60,000 nt of DNA, from assembly GCF_037975245.1 (NCBI RefSeq), contig NC_092564.1, forward strand, positions 18,194,484 through 18,254,483, read 5' to 3'. The DNA is from Apostichopus japonicus. Its lineage: Eukaryota > Echinodermata > Holothuroidea > Aspidochirotida > Stichopodidae. The notes beneath the pieces were generated by a model. It saw only the letters and a list, made by a program, of their open reading frames with translations. It was not told the origin of the DNA and searched no databases. The stretch's first letter is position 1; every line of letters begins with the position of its first letter. The position numbers and the translations under genes were made by a program. This document shows positions 12,080-22,908 of the stretch, piece by piece.

Positions 12080-12652
12080 TACTGTTTCTACGATAAACAG
12101 CGTAGCCTGACATAGCAAGTTCACGTGACCTGAAGTTTTCGTGAACCTTTTTCTCGACCTTATAGGCTTTCAATGATTCTGTGAACTGCTGTTGATTAGC
12201 CCAAATGTTTCATAATTTAATAAGCCACTGGACAAGGTGCACTTGCAAACGATGATCGGGATTTAAGATAGATTATCAATAATTTTAGTACAGGGGGAAA
12301 ATCCAAAGGGTTGTATAAAATCTGCTGGCTTATACACAATTAAACCTCTGGTTAAACTTGGTTACGTAATATGTATCTTCAGTCACGACCTAAATCAACA
12401 GCCAACGCTAACATATTGGTCCTTTCTAATTCCGCGAAACTAGAAAGCTACAGTCTCTGAAATCGTTGTGAATTTCTTTGATAAATATCTGACGGATACT
12501 TCCGGGGAAAGTACCTGACGATTCCCTAATTCACGCATTTTGTGACATATTCGAACTAACATGTTATCACCCATAACTAGCGCATTGAAGCAACAAAATA
12601 TTACCCACCGTTCGTTTGGCAAATTTACACACATCTGGTCGGCAACCAAGAA

Positions 12653-12700
12653 GGTGGCATATTCCTATTAGCGTATATATCAATCCACCCCAAGTAGAAT
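12653..12700 (+). mobile_element. Truncated left end of the GGTGGCATAC MITE
   Basis: GGTGGCATATTCCTATTAG follows AAGAA at the same point of the composite repeat where copy 2 carries a full MITE (21031-21492). Similarity to the MITE stops after about 50 bp, and the right end is absent. The insertion therefore predates the duplication of the composite, and this copy later lost its body. Confidence 0.6.
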
Positions 12701-13725
12701 AGCTAATAAGATTCACAGTGATCAGAGTACCCCTTTGTATGATGTACTGATAAGTCTTCTGCACAAATGGAATAGAAATCTATGGAAATCCCCACATCTT
12801 GCCGCGCGATACAGAACACAAGTTTACAGAAACGATTTAATGTACCGTGCTGCTTAACACATCTAGTCCGAGCACTCAGAAGTGTTTGTTGTAGTTTGTT
12901 TTTATCGTTGTATGTATTAACTTGTGTGTAAGTGTAGATTTATTTTATATGAAATCATATATTCTTACCTTCTCCCCCCCCCCCTCCCCCTTTTATATTA
13001 GTTATTCTTCCTGTTAACGTATTTTAAGACTCCTGTTTATATAATTTATATGTATACTAGAATGAATAAATTAAATAAATGGAAGACACCGTGTTTCACA
13101 ATTGTACAAACATAGATGTCAAGAGACCTATCCGGCCCGTGCACATCTCGTGCCTTTCCCTACCCCTCCCCTTCCCCACCCCTCTCCCCTAAATGTCCAC
13201 TGGGTCTACATTTTCAAGGGTATAGAGAATGGTCTTTCGCTCTGAGGGGGACGTTTACACTAACTGCGTCAATTATCACCAAAAAATACTGTTATGGTTA
13301 CAAAACATAGTACAATTTTGCATTTCCATAAAAAGAATGACCCCTCTCCCTGTGATGGTGTTCACTAAAACAGTCCATATCTTCAGTGCCAGCACCACCC
13401 CCATGGAAATTCCTACCCAAGGGCATGGAGGGCAGTCTAAAATAAATGAAGACCGACCCCCACTCTTGATAACATTGTCTCAAAAAAATAAAGTGAAGAA
13501 AATATCATCATTCTGTCAATTGTCTATAAAGAAGGAAACAACACGAAAATAGGGACTTTTGAATGGTATTTACAGTAAGAAAGACACGTAAGAAAGTTTA
13601 TTTTGATGAATAAATTAGCTTATATTAGTTACTTCATGAATTACTACTATTGACCAAATGACATTAAAAAGAATAACATATAGCTGGATGCACATATCTT
13701 TTATGTTAAAAATGAAATATCTTAC
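12701..13725. other. Gene-free stretch with a C run
   Basis: No supported gene. It includes a C/T-rich run at 12972-12990 and AT-rich text with AATAAA-like strings at 13064-13078. Pyrimidine-rich frames at 13116-13200 look like low complexity. The 107-codon open frame at 13229 has no splice or homology support. Confidence 0.4.
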
Positions 13726-13764
13726 CTTGCTGGTGGAGTTGGGAAACCAGTTTCTTCAAACAAT
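13726..13764 (-). CDS. Candidate 39-nt internal exon, unidentified
   Basis: On the minus strand ATTCGTGATTTCAG is followed by 39 bases and a consensus donor GTAAGATA. Two frames are open: one reads LFEETGFPTPPA, the other CLKKLVSQLHQQ. Both splice sites are good, but no partner exon was found within several kb on this strand. It could be a short exon of a gene whose neighbours lie outside easy recognition, or chance. Confidence 0.3.
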
Positions 13765-14220
13765 CTGAAATCACGAATAACATTCTAGAATGCCGGGTTT
13801 TTGCCTTTTCAAAAACTTCAATTATGTCATAATTTAAAAAAAAAACCACCGAAATCGTAACACCTGATTGGTTAGTCCTGACTTTTGAAGTCTATTTTAC
13901 ATCCAATGGGCAGAAATTTCGACATTGTATACATGCATGAGCGGAAACTATAAATGACGTTCGAACGAAAGTTAAACGGCAAGCTGCAACAATCACCATA
14001 CTGAAACCAAGTACACATACTCAGTTATCTCTTGGACAACCAGATACACACAGAGAAAACAGTTTACTAACTGTAAATCTAAAAAGTGTTGTACCAAAGT
14101 AAAAAATGGTTCGTGCTATAAATCGGTAGCATGTGCTATTAGGATTACAGTAACAACTGAGGATATGTGTAATCCCAACATATCCAGTTGTTGGCATTTG
14201 TTGGGGGGCTGGGGGGGGGG
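13765..14220. other. Gene-free stretch
   Basis: AT-rich sequence with a TATAAAT string at 13950-13956, which could be a promoter but leads to no open frame (the first ATG, at 14107, stops after seven codons). A 10-base G run ends the stretch at 14211-14220 and forms the landing site of the next element. Confidence 0.35.
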
Positions 14221-14482
14221 TCAGGCGCGTAGCGAGGAATTTGCCAAGGGAGGGCGAAGCTTGTAGGCAAAATATTTAAGCGTATCGCCACCATGAGTTG
14301 GCGCGAAGCCCACAAGAAAATTTTGGCCGAAAATGCCTCCAAAATCGCTGGAAATGGCACTTCCCAGGCCTTGTAATTAAGTTGCATCTAAGTATTTTCT
14401 ATTTTAAAATAACTAGAGATATCATAAAAAATATGCTCAAGGGGAGGAGCGGTCGCCCGTCTCCCCTTGGCTACGCGCCGAA
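14221..14482. mobile_element. hAT-like MITE inserted in a G run
   Basis: Left end is TCAGGCGCGTAGCGAGG and right end, read inward, is TTCGGCGCGTAGCCAAGG. G runs of nine to ten bases abut both sides (14211-14220 and 14483-14491), compatible with an 8-bp all-G target duplication. The interior (GCCACCATGAGTTGGCGCGA, AAAATTTTGGCCGAAAATGC, GGAAATGGCACTTCCCAGGC) matches 58940-59060 in inverted orientation. No transposase. Confidence 0.65.
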
Positions 14483-14877
14483 GGGGGGGGGTGGCGAGGG
14501 TAAGGAGAGAAATAGGGGAAGAACGATATACAGATGGATAATATGTTCTTCCATCATACGTGTTTTGTTAGTCAGTTATTCAGTCCACCGCACCACAGTA
14601 TTCAATATGAATCAATCAGACAATAACATGTTATGTTATATACATTATTGAGAAATCATTCGCAATTGAAAGAATTATTGCAACTATTGATAATATCGTT
14701 TCCTTTCTGTATTTTGCTGTATTTTTGTCTTTTCATTCAGATGTCATTGCGTCATACGAATTTATTGTCTTTATATATCGTTAGCATTACGAATTAAGTA
14801 TACATTAAGAACTTGGCCAATTACTTCACCATAAAAATTCATACTTTCTAAGTAGGAGAAACTATAATATACATATG
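14483..14877. other. Gene-free stretch
   Basis: After the G run and a purine-rich segment to about 14530, AT-rich sequence with no exon signals worth reporting. Confidence 0.4.
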
Positions 14878-14879
14878 GG

Positions 14880-14948
14880 TCTAGAGACCACATTACTTTT
14901 GTGATTTAGTGTGTAAGTCAATGGGGCTTTTAATGGGCGTATGCTACC
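14880..14948 (+). mobile_element. Right-end fragment of the GGTGGCATAC MITE
   Basis: From GACCACATTACTTTTGTGAT through CAATGGGGCTTTTAATGGGC to GTATGCTACC it is almost identical to the right end of the full MITE at 17140-17203. It is followed by TTAA (14949-14952). The rest of the element is missing to the left. Confidence 0.75.
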
Positions 14949-14952
14949 TTAA

Positions 14953-16733
14953 GCAAAAATGCCAAATTTTTCATTTTAAGTGCTAGAAGTCCCAATTTTG
15001 GATCAAAGTAGTTGCTATGGTGTGTAAAAATGGTTTTCAAGCAAACGTCACAAAATTTCAAGCTTGGGTGATTTTTACGCATAAATTAGTATTACAGCCT
15101 TAAAGTACCACAAAGAGCATGTGCGTTTCTATACAGTAGACTAGAACAGCCTTCTGAGCATTTCTGACCAGTTTTCCTCCCCCAATAAACTATTGGGTCA
15201 TTAAGCCTTGACCTACCAAAGCTTCCGTAATATGATTCCTGCCTTGAATCTGCTAAGTAGGTGCCAAATGCACGAAATTCAAAATCCTTAAGAATCAGAC
15301 CAAAATGCCTGCAGTGTGTGTGACGTGAACGACTAAGTTCAGTGAAATTTGACATCTGTGGGCACCTAAAGTACATGGTAATCATATTTTAGGTTATTTT
15401 TGCTAAAGTTGGAAGTACCTGGTGTTTAACTAAGGACAAAAACTCAGTTTCAATGCATGAAATACCCCTAATGTTGTTAGCTTAGGCCTAGGCCTCAGGT
15501 TCATAATGGCGCTACGTTAGTATCCTAGACCAAGTCTACACCAGCTGTAGCACAATGTTGTATGAGGTCTGTATCCTACGTGGAGTGGCTGCTGCTTGCA
15601 CAGAGAGTGTTTTGAGTCTTAATTAGCAAATAATCCACAAAGGTATGCATTTTCTGCTCCTGCATATGTGCATCAAGGGGGTTTTGAGCCTACTCACTCC
15701 TCATTAGTTTTCTGTTGTTTTGTCAATTTTCAGAGAAAGTTGATGTGCTAAGTCCTCAGCATGCACAGCTATATACTTTGAAAGGGTGGGGTATCAATGG
15801 ACTCAACTGGTTAGATGAGGTAACAGCAAATCCCAAACAACTCTGACAGCAGAAAGAGATATCCTGATGCTTCCATGGGAGATCTACTGTAGTAACTATA
15901 GGAACCAGTGCTTGCCACCAATGGAGAATACGGTAATTTGACGTTGTTGTTCTTTGCCGAGCAACAAATCTGAATGTTTTATCATGAAATATGCCCTCTA
16001 TCCACCTCTCTTCTCTCATAACTGTCTTTAATACATTGTTACAACCTATGCACAAACCTTTAAATGGACTGGATGTGCTATTGAGGTGAACGGTGTATCT
16101 AGATAGCATTCCAGTAAGCTTTCCTTTTGACTACTGTAATACTGTTACAGTGAGGCTGTTGTTTACAAATCCCGATGATCCAGTTTTGGCAAAGAACACC
16201 TTCAATTCTCTTCTCTTATTCTTAGTAATTTAACAGTTGCACTGGAGTGACATGCAATATCAGTTTAACATGTTCCAAACAGTTCAGGAATACATTGGGG
16301 TATGTCCTGTGGGTCAGTTTGGGAGGAATCTGCTGAGCTAAACAAAAGTAGTTTTCATCACTTTTCAGAGCCAGAGACGAAAAAGCCCTCCCCGCTGACC
16401 CTTCTATGGATGATGTTTCTGCAGGTAGGGCAAGCCAGACCAAGTGGACTGTGACCAGGGATACCAATAAAACCTGCAAGAATCATAGATGCACCCAAAT
16501 TGGTCAAGCTTAGCAAAATTGGTGACTGGAAATGTTGTTGCAGACGTAGACCTGGTTACTGCTTACACTGAATTGCTCATATGTGTATTTACACACTGCA
16601 CCGTGCATACTGAAATCTCTGAAAATACATCTTTATGGACCTAAACTGATAATTGCATAGAATTCTGTTGTGGTTTACATTGTGACGACTATGGAAAGTA
16701 TAATTTTGGTAATAAAAAAACCCCATCTCTCAC
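14953..16733. other. 1.8-kb segment between two MITE ends, flanked by TTAA
   Basis: The segment lies between TTAA at 14949 and TTAA at 16734, with a MITE right end on its left and a MITE left end on its right. On the minus strand it holds three moderately long open frames (16479-16222, 16109-15756, 15385-15092), with stretches such as LCIGCNNVLKTVMREERW and FTELSRSRHTHCRHFG. These have no recognised domain and no consistent splice chain. It may be the remains of a larger element or an unrelated spacer. Confidence 0.3.
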
Positions 16734-16737
16734 TTAA

Positions 16738-17203
16738 GGTGGCATACTCCTATTAGAGTCTATATCAATCCGCTCGATTGTTCTCCTTCAGGAAAAGTGC
16801 CAAAAAGCAGCGGGAGAACATCTTTTGTGACCTGTTATCAATCATAATCTAGTTTTTGTGGCTTGCATGTTGAAGAGCATGAATGGAAGTACATGTGGTG
16901 AAAAATTTGGGTCAATTAAGGCAATTTTAGACCCCTTTAAGCCTCTCAGGAGCAGCGTAGGAAATTTGTTTACCACTGAGTGAAGAGGTTTGTTTACAAG
17001 TGACGAAAACTTCCGGCTCGGATAGCAAAAAATCTACATGGTCATGATACAAAAAATTGATGGTGCCATGAAAGGCCAACTTGTCAGCTATCCGGTGATG
17101 GGTGGCGTTTAGCTAGTGAAAACTCCTATCTAGACTTAGGGACCACATTACTTTTGTGATTTAGTGTGTAAGTCAATGGGGCTTTTAATGGGCGTATGCT
17201 ACC
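16738..17203. mobile_element. GGTGGCATAC MITE, complete copy, 466 bp
   Basis: Left end GGTGGCATACTCCTATTAG, right end read inward GGTAGCATACGCCCATTAA. The interior matches 21031-21492 in inverted orientation through landmarks such as TGTTGAAGAGCATGAATGGA and TGAAAGGCCAACT. The flanks are TTAA on the left and TTTT on the right, so a target duplication is not clean here. No coding capacity. Confidence 0.8.
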
Positions 17204-18120
17204 TTTTATAGCTAGATCCAGTTCTTACTGCGGTACGAAACTTTAAGATTTACATTAGTAACTGTGTTCTCTGTGTGCTTCGGGTGATGTCGTTTGTTGT
17301 GCAATCGCTTAGCTATATGAGTACAGTTAAAATTAAAATGTAAACAGGGTTTTGTATTCCCGCCTTTTTGTTGTCAATTATTGAAAGGATAAATCCATAT
17401 ATGCAAAGTACATTTCCATGAAGGAAAGGTTACATTTTCTCCACAAATTCCCTTCACAAAACAAGAACATTTCCTACGGATATTTTTAGTACATAAAGAA
17501 CTTGGCCTAGTAAACTTTACCAGCAAAAAGAAAAAAAAATCAATTTCATAGAAGGGGAAAATATATACATAGTTGTATGGGTAATTTAAGATTGGTCGTT
17601 AAACATAAAGCTTATATACCTCTTTACCTGGATACAAACATACGATCTCTGGAAGATGGTAGAACCACCGTCCGATGACTTAATGACAAGTTTATTAATC
17701 CTTCTCCAGTTGCCATTCTGCTCTGCATTTTACGTCCATTTGTCTTAAACCATTTCTTCGTTGATATTATAGACAATTTCTACATGATATCATATATTTG
17801 TAAAATACTTGCACAGTTAAGATTCATTAATGGAGTTTAATAACTGGAGTTTTGATACACTGTACTAGCCAGATTCTACACACACACACACAAAATCAAA
17901 GAGGAACAAAGACTTTTTATTTATTTTAAAATTTGCAGATTTTCTTTAACATGGCTGATGGTAATGTCGTTAATAAAAAAAAAAGGGTCCGGAATAAAAC
18001 TTTCTAGAACAGTGTGAACAATCATTAAAAAAAATACGTCTAATATTTAAAAGTTCATTTCGTGAAAACTATCTTGGAGTACGCCTTATTTCATTGAAGT
18101 ACCATCCCATAACTTTAGAA
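17204..18120. other. Gene-free stretch
   Basis: AT-rich. A short (CA)n tract lies at 17876-17892. On the minus strand a 21-base segment near 17640-17660 sits between AG and GTAAAG, but it is too short to support on its own. Confidence 0.4.
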
Positions 18121-18124
18121 TCGC

Positions 18125-18330
18125 ATCACAAACGCGCAAACACCGCTTTAACGCAGGTCATTGCACAGTCTGTATGCACTATGTACAAACGCGCAAACAC
18201 CGCTTTAACGCATGGTCACTGCACAGTCTTTGTGCACTATGCACAAACGCGCAAACACCGCTTTAATGCATGGTCACTGCACAGTCTGTGTGCACTATGC
18301 ACAAACGCACAATGACCGAGTTAACGCAGG
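18125..18330. repeat. 58-bp tandem repeat, about 3.5 copies
   Basis: ACAAACGCGCAAACACCGC begins at 18128, 18185 and 18243, and a diverged copy ACAAACGCACAATGACCG begins at 18301, giving periods of 57, 58 and 58. Between them lie GTCACTGCACAGTCTKTGTG and GCACTATG. Open frames across it (HKRANTALT... repeats) are produced by the repetition and are not taken as genes. Confidence 0.85.
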
Positions 18331-21026
18331 TTACTGCACATTTTGTATACAGTATTACTATGTTTCTTTCTCCCAAATCGGTATTTTAGCACGAACAGGA
18401 AGTACCTTCTTCAGTTTTATAAATGCTGATACGACAAGCCTAATATGCAATCATCTGAAAAATGTAGCTTATCCACTGATATGTGTTTTTTTTTTTTTTA
18501 AAGAAAATGTAATGGTTCGGCCAATGGCAGATTAACGTTATAACTATATATACTTGGGGCTACATGAAAACTAATTTGTTGCAGGTAAGGGAAATTTGTC
18601 GGGGCAGAAGAAGGTATGTCTTTTGTGGTCTAGATGGGGCGCTACACCGTATACGCGATGTGAATGTCTAGTGTTATTGACAGTCTTCTTACGGGTTGCA
18701 AGACACTGGAACCGGTTGATCGGATCAAGGGGAGTCGAGATATACCTATATTTACCTATATCGACTTATGCCAGAATAAAGCGACAAATACCAATTTAAT
18801 TCGACATATACGAATTTTAAAGTCGGTATGATCGCAGTTATTAATGTCTAACCACATTCCGGTGAACATAAAACGCACGCACAGAACTTGAAATTTTCGC
18901 ATGCCTTCAACACGGGAACTTGAAATATCTGAAATACACCAGAGCTGTCAATCAATCCCGAAATCGTTGAGATCAAATATGCTAATGAGAAAAATCGATG
19001 ATATGTCGATTAAAACTGGTATAATAAGCCCATCCCCATCCCCCGCCCCACACCCCTTCCCCCATGATATGTTACCAATGGCCCATCATACGGTGATGGC
19101 TTCTGCACATGTTTTACAGTGACATACCACGTGCAGCTACTTGAAATAACAAACTTATATTTTCTCATAAGCTAATTGGGAACTTACTTCCATGAGGTCT
19201 TCTGTATAAGGTGTTATTCGATCGTCTGAATATACTCTTCACTGAGCGAGTCTTCAATGCCTTTAATAATGATGACTTTATTTTTTACAATTTCTTGCTG
19301 AGTTGTCAGTTTTGCATCCCTTTGACTTTTAGGAACATAATCTTTCTTCTCCGAGGTCGAGGTTTTACATCAATATATATTTCGTCAAAATTCAAGACCA
19401 ATGACCGTTGTAATCAAAATGGAAAGTAAATGGAATCGCTCACGTATCTTGAAGAAGCAGGACTGAATTTGCACAAGTTTACTGTCTCCTTTCCGTTACA
19501 TACCGGCACATAACGTTACACAGCCAATAGTGTCACTGAGAGCTATTTTTAGGTAAACGGTTTAGAATGAATTATCAGGCTGGACTCACGCGTAACGAAA
19601 ACTCCTCCTGCCATATTAATGTCTGAACAATGGATCATATTAACTGCAGGAAGTGAACCGTGTTCGTAAACATCGACCACATTAGTTTTACACTGTTTGT
19701 AATTCATCGGTTGTTTGTGATTCCTCAATGATAGTGGCAATGATGAATAACAAAACTAGTCGAAATATGAAACGTTGTTGCGACAAACAGTGTTAGAGCC
19801 AGCGTGTTGGTCACAACATGTGCCAATTGACATTCAAGAAATTGCAGCAGCTATGTATGATGTTCAACAGAATGTAAGTCCGTTGACTCGCAGAAGTAAT
19901 GCCATGGAAGCCAGAGTCCAGTGCCATTCTGTCAATATCCAGGTTTAGGTCAATGACACGCCTAACATCAGGTCGACTCTATACTTAAAAATGTTGAAAC
20001 ATCATCGGTGAATTGATTAAAATGATCGACAGAGAGGTTTGCTGTGCAAATTCAAAACTATAATTATAAAAGAATATATAAAGGAATCCACTTTAATGAA
20101 CGTTCAGTACTCCGTGTGTTCTAATATGGAATAACAGTCTGAGTTAACCCTAATAATACAACAGTCTTTAAAGTTGAACCATGTTGAACCATTGACGAAA
20201 GTAATAATTGCATCTTTCTTCTTGTGTGTGACGGAGTTGTGGGTGTGCTGAGTGGGGATTGGGCACGGCTGTTGATCCATAATTTTGGTCATGTAATTTA
20301 GGTAGCGTATCTAGGTCGAAACAATAATTATTCTATAGGGTTCCCTGAAGACCCCTAAATGTTGATGAACGTGACGATTGAATTGCTCTTGCTTTGCAAC
20401 AAAAAATAACGACATTCAATTGAAAAAGTGTGTTAACTGAGCTGTTACCAACGAAAAGAAAATAAGCAATACAAGAATAAGGATGGCACTAGATTAAAAA
20501 GCAACGCTTTTCTTAGTAGAAAATCTTATTATGTCTATTGAAAGCATCATTACGTTCAATATATGAAGAAAAGCGCCTCATTAGGCTTATTCAGTGGACG
20601 ATAGCTGCACGCACCCAAGGCCGCAAAGACTGTTTCGACCCTCTGGTCATACTCAAGGATTCATGCACGCCACCAAGATAACTTCAGGACGATCCTCCCG
20701 TTTTTTTTTTGTGTGTCTTTTGCGACATCAAGGGAGTTTCAGTGGGGGAGCTATTATATCGATATCGGTTCTGTTATAGTTCCTTCAGATACGGGGGTGT
20801 TGGTCCTAGTGCGCGGGATCTACCCTGTTTACAGATCTCCAAAGATTTGTATAGCTATGTGTAGTTGTAAAAATATGTTTAGAAAGATCTCGTCTTCAAT
20901 AATTACACGAAGAATCGCAAGTATAAGTCCAGTATATTTTATTTCGGAGACTTGGATAAAATTTGACTGACAGTCAACACTTAAACTAAGTTTAGCGGAC
21001 GTGATGGAAAATACCTCTAAGAAGTT
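18331..21026. other. Gene-free stretch
   Basis: No convincing exon, repeat or RNA gene was found in these 2.7 kb. A pyrimidine-rich segment (CCCATCCCCATCCCCCGCCCC) occurs at 19028-19050 and a T run at 20700-20711. Small frames of 60-107 codons have no supporting splice or motif evidence. Confidence 0.4.
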
Positions 21027-21030
21027 TTCT

Positions 21031-21492
21031 GGTAGCATACGCTCATTAAAAGCCCCATTGTCTTACACACTAAACCACGAAAGAAATGTGGTTTCTAAAT
21101 CTAGATAAAAGTTCTCACTAGTTAAGAGCTACCCATCACCGGATAGCTGACTAGTTGGCCTTTCATGGCACGATCAATTTTTTTGTATCATGACGATGCA
21201 GATTTTTAGCCATGAGAGCGTAAAGTTTTCGTGACTTGTAAACAAACCTTTTACTCCGTCGAAAAAAAATCGTACGCTGTTCCTAGGAGGCTGAATTGGT
21301 CTAAAAGTGCCTCAATTGACCCACGTTTTGCACCACACGTGCTTCCATTCATGCTCTTCAACATCCGGGCCACAAAAATGCATATCCTAATTGATAACAT
21401 AGCAAAACAATTTGTTCTCCTGCTCCTAGTTGGTACTTTTCCTGAATGAGAACACTTGGGGCGGATTGATACGCTAATAGGAGTATGCCATC
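21031..21492 (-). mobile_element. GGTGGCATAC MITE with 4-bp target duplication
   Basis: On the minus strand it starts GATGGCATACTCCTATTAG and ends GAGCGTATGCTACC. TTCT flanks it on both sides (21027-21030 and 21493-21496), a clean 4-bp target duplication. The body matches the element at 16738-17203. The host sequence GGCAACCAAGAA matches the insertion point in copy 1. Confidence 0.85.
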
Positions 21493-22495
21493 TTCTTGGT
21501 TGCCGACCAGTTGTGTGTAGAGTTGCCAAACGAACGGAGGGTAATATTTTGTTGCTCAAATGCGCTAATTTTGAGTGATAAAATGTTAGTTCGAATATGT
21601 CAAAAAATACGTGAATTAGGGAATCGTCAGTTACTTTCCCCGGAAGTATCCGTCAGAGATTTATCAAAGATATTCATAAAGATTTCAGAGACTGTAGCTT
21701 TCTAGTTTCGCGGAATTAGAAAGGACCAATATGTTAGCGTCCGCTGTTGATTTAGGTCGTGACTGAAGATACCAATTTTGTAAGCAAGTTTAACCAGAGG
21801 TTTAATTGTGTATAAGCCAGCAGATTATATACAACCTTTTGGATTTTTGTTTGTACTTTTACGTATATGAGTTGTTATGTATAGCAACACACTGAGATTA
21901 CCATTTTGTCACAAAATAACGTTTGCCATGAACAGAAATCATGACTAAGATACACAGATTTATAACACATTCTTTGGTCTTTATCATAATCATACACACA
22001 CGTAACACATTATAATGTATGCTTACTTGTGAAAGTATATCAATTTAAGCACATTTAAAATAAGTTCCTTCAATGCCAGAGAACGTATACGTTCTGAAGA
22101 ATGACACGTTAATCATCCATTCGCCAAAACCCTACCGAACCAAGAAAGGCATTACTTTAATACGTAAAAGTATTGATAATCTATCTTAAATCCCGACCAT
22201 CGTTTGCGAGTACACCTTTTCGAGTGGCCATTAAATTATGAAACATTGGGCTAATCAACAGCTAGCAGTCCTCAGATTGATTGAAAGCCGATAAGGTCGA
22301 GTAAAAAGGTTCACGAAAACTTCAGGTCACGTGAACTTGCTATGCCAGGCTACGCTGTTTATAGAGACAGTATAATACTGTGTATAAGTGGCGCGGTTAC
22401 GAATACTGTCAAAGGTATATATCACTTGCGGCTTCTTCCAACCCGCCCCCCCCCCTTCTCAGTTTGTAATTGGGGGACGAACATGTCTAAACAGT

Positions 22496-22900
22496 TAGTG
22501 GCGGAGCGTAAATACAGTCAGAGGGGGTGGATGCCGCCCCCCCCCCCCGACGGACTCAAATGGACTGTTGGCGCCCTTTCAGGTTTTTACCACTTTTTAC
22601 TTATTCGCGATTATTGACATTTTTATTGCGCTCTCAAATACCTATTGACATTTGTAACATTTTGTTGATGTTACTTTCTGACAAAGTGGCGATGACACCT
22701 ATTTATTCTTCGTTTATCTGCAAATTAGCAAGGCCTAGAAAGGGTCATTTCCGGCGATCTAGGGAGTATCTTTACTCAAATCAATTATGTACGCTCCGCG
22801 CCAACCTGTGGTGGCGCTCCGCTTAGATAGTGTAGAAAGCGCTCCTACAGACCATTCTCGCCCCCCCCCCCCCCGACCAATACCCCTAGCTCCGCCACTG
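22496..22900. mobile_element. hAT-like MITE, copy 2
   Basis: Left end TAGTGGCGGAGCGTAAA, right end read inward CAGTGGCGGAGCTAGGGG. Flanks TAAACAGT (22488-22495) and CAAACAGG (22901-22908) are a decayed 8-bp target duplication matching that of the copy at 7077-7486. It contains C runs at 22535-22548 and 22860-22874 and the CGCGCCAACCTGTGGTGGCG module. No transposase; the two open frames across it are chance. Confidence 0.7.
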
Positions 22901-22908
22901 CAAACAGG

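Larger units (their letters stand above)
7069..12700 (+). repeat. Composite repeat, copy 1 (inverted partner at 21027-22908)
   Basis: The segments 7069-7617, 12080-12420 and 12420-12700 reappear in the opposite orientation and the same order at 22908-22375, 22375-21770 and 21760-21440. Shared landmarks are TTGACAGTATTCGTAACCGC, TAGCAAGTTCACGTGACCT, GGGATTTAAGATAGATTATC (with small differences) and GGCAACCAAGAAG. In this copy the middle is split by the 4.46-kb element at 7618-12079. In copy 2 the corresponding point is uninterrupted. The outer edge of homology in both copies coincides with the hAT-like MITE end. Confidence 0.8.
21027..22908 (-). repeat. Composite repeat, copy 2 (inverted relative to 7069-12700)
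   Basis: Read on the minus strand it follows the order seen in copy 1: hAT-like MITE, GGACATGTTCG-type segment, TTGACAGTATTCGTAACCGC, TATAAACAGCGTAGCCTGG, AGTTCACGTGACCTGAAG, then the 21760-21490 segment, then the nested MITE. It lacks the 4.46-kb CACTA-like insertion and has about 300 bp (roughly 21860-22165) not seen in copy 1. The distance between the copies is about 8.3 kb. Confidence 0.8.

Noticed and set aside
18094-18535. Two overlapping plus-strand frames with repeated KRANTALT motifs, considered as a multi-copy peptide precursor
   Set aside because: No signal peptide or cleavage logic; the repeats follow the 58-bp DNA repeat, with frame slips between copies.
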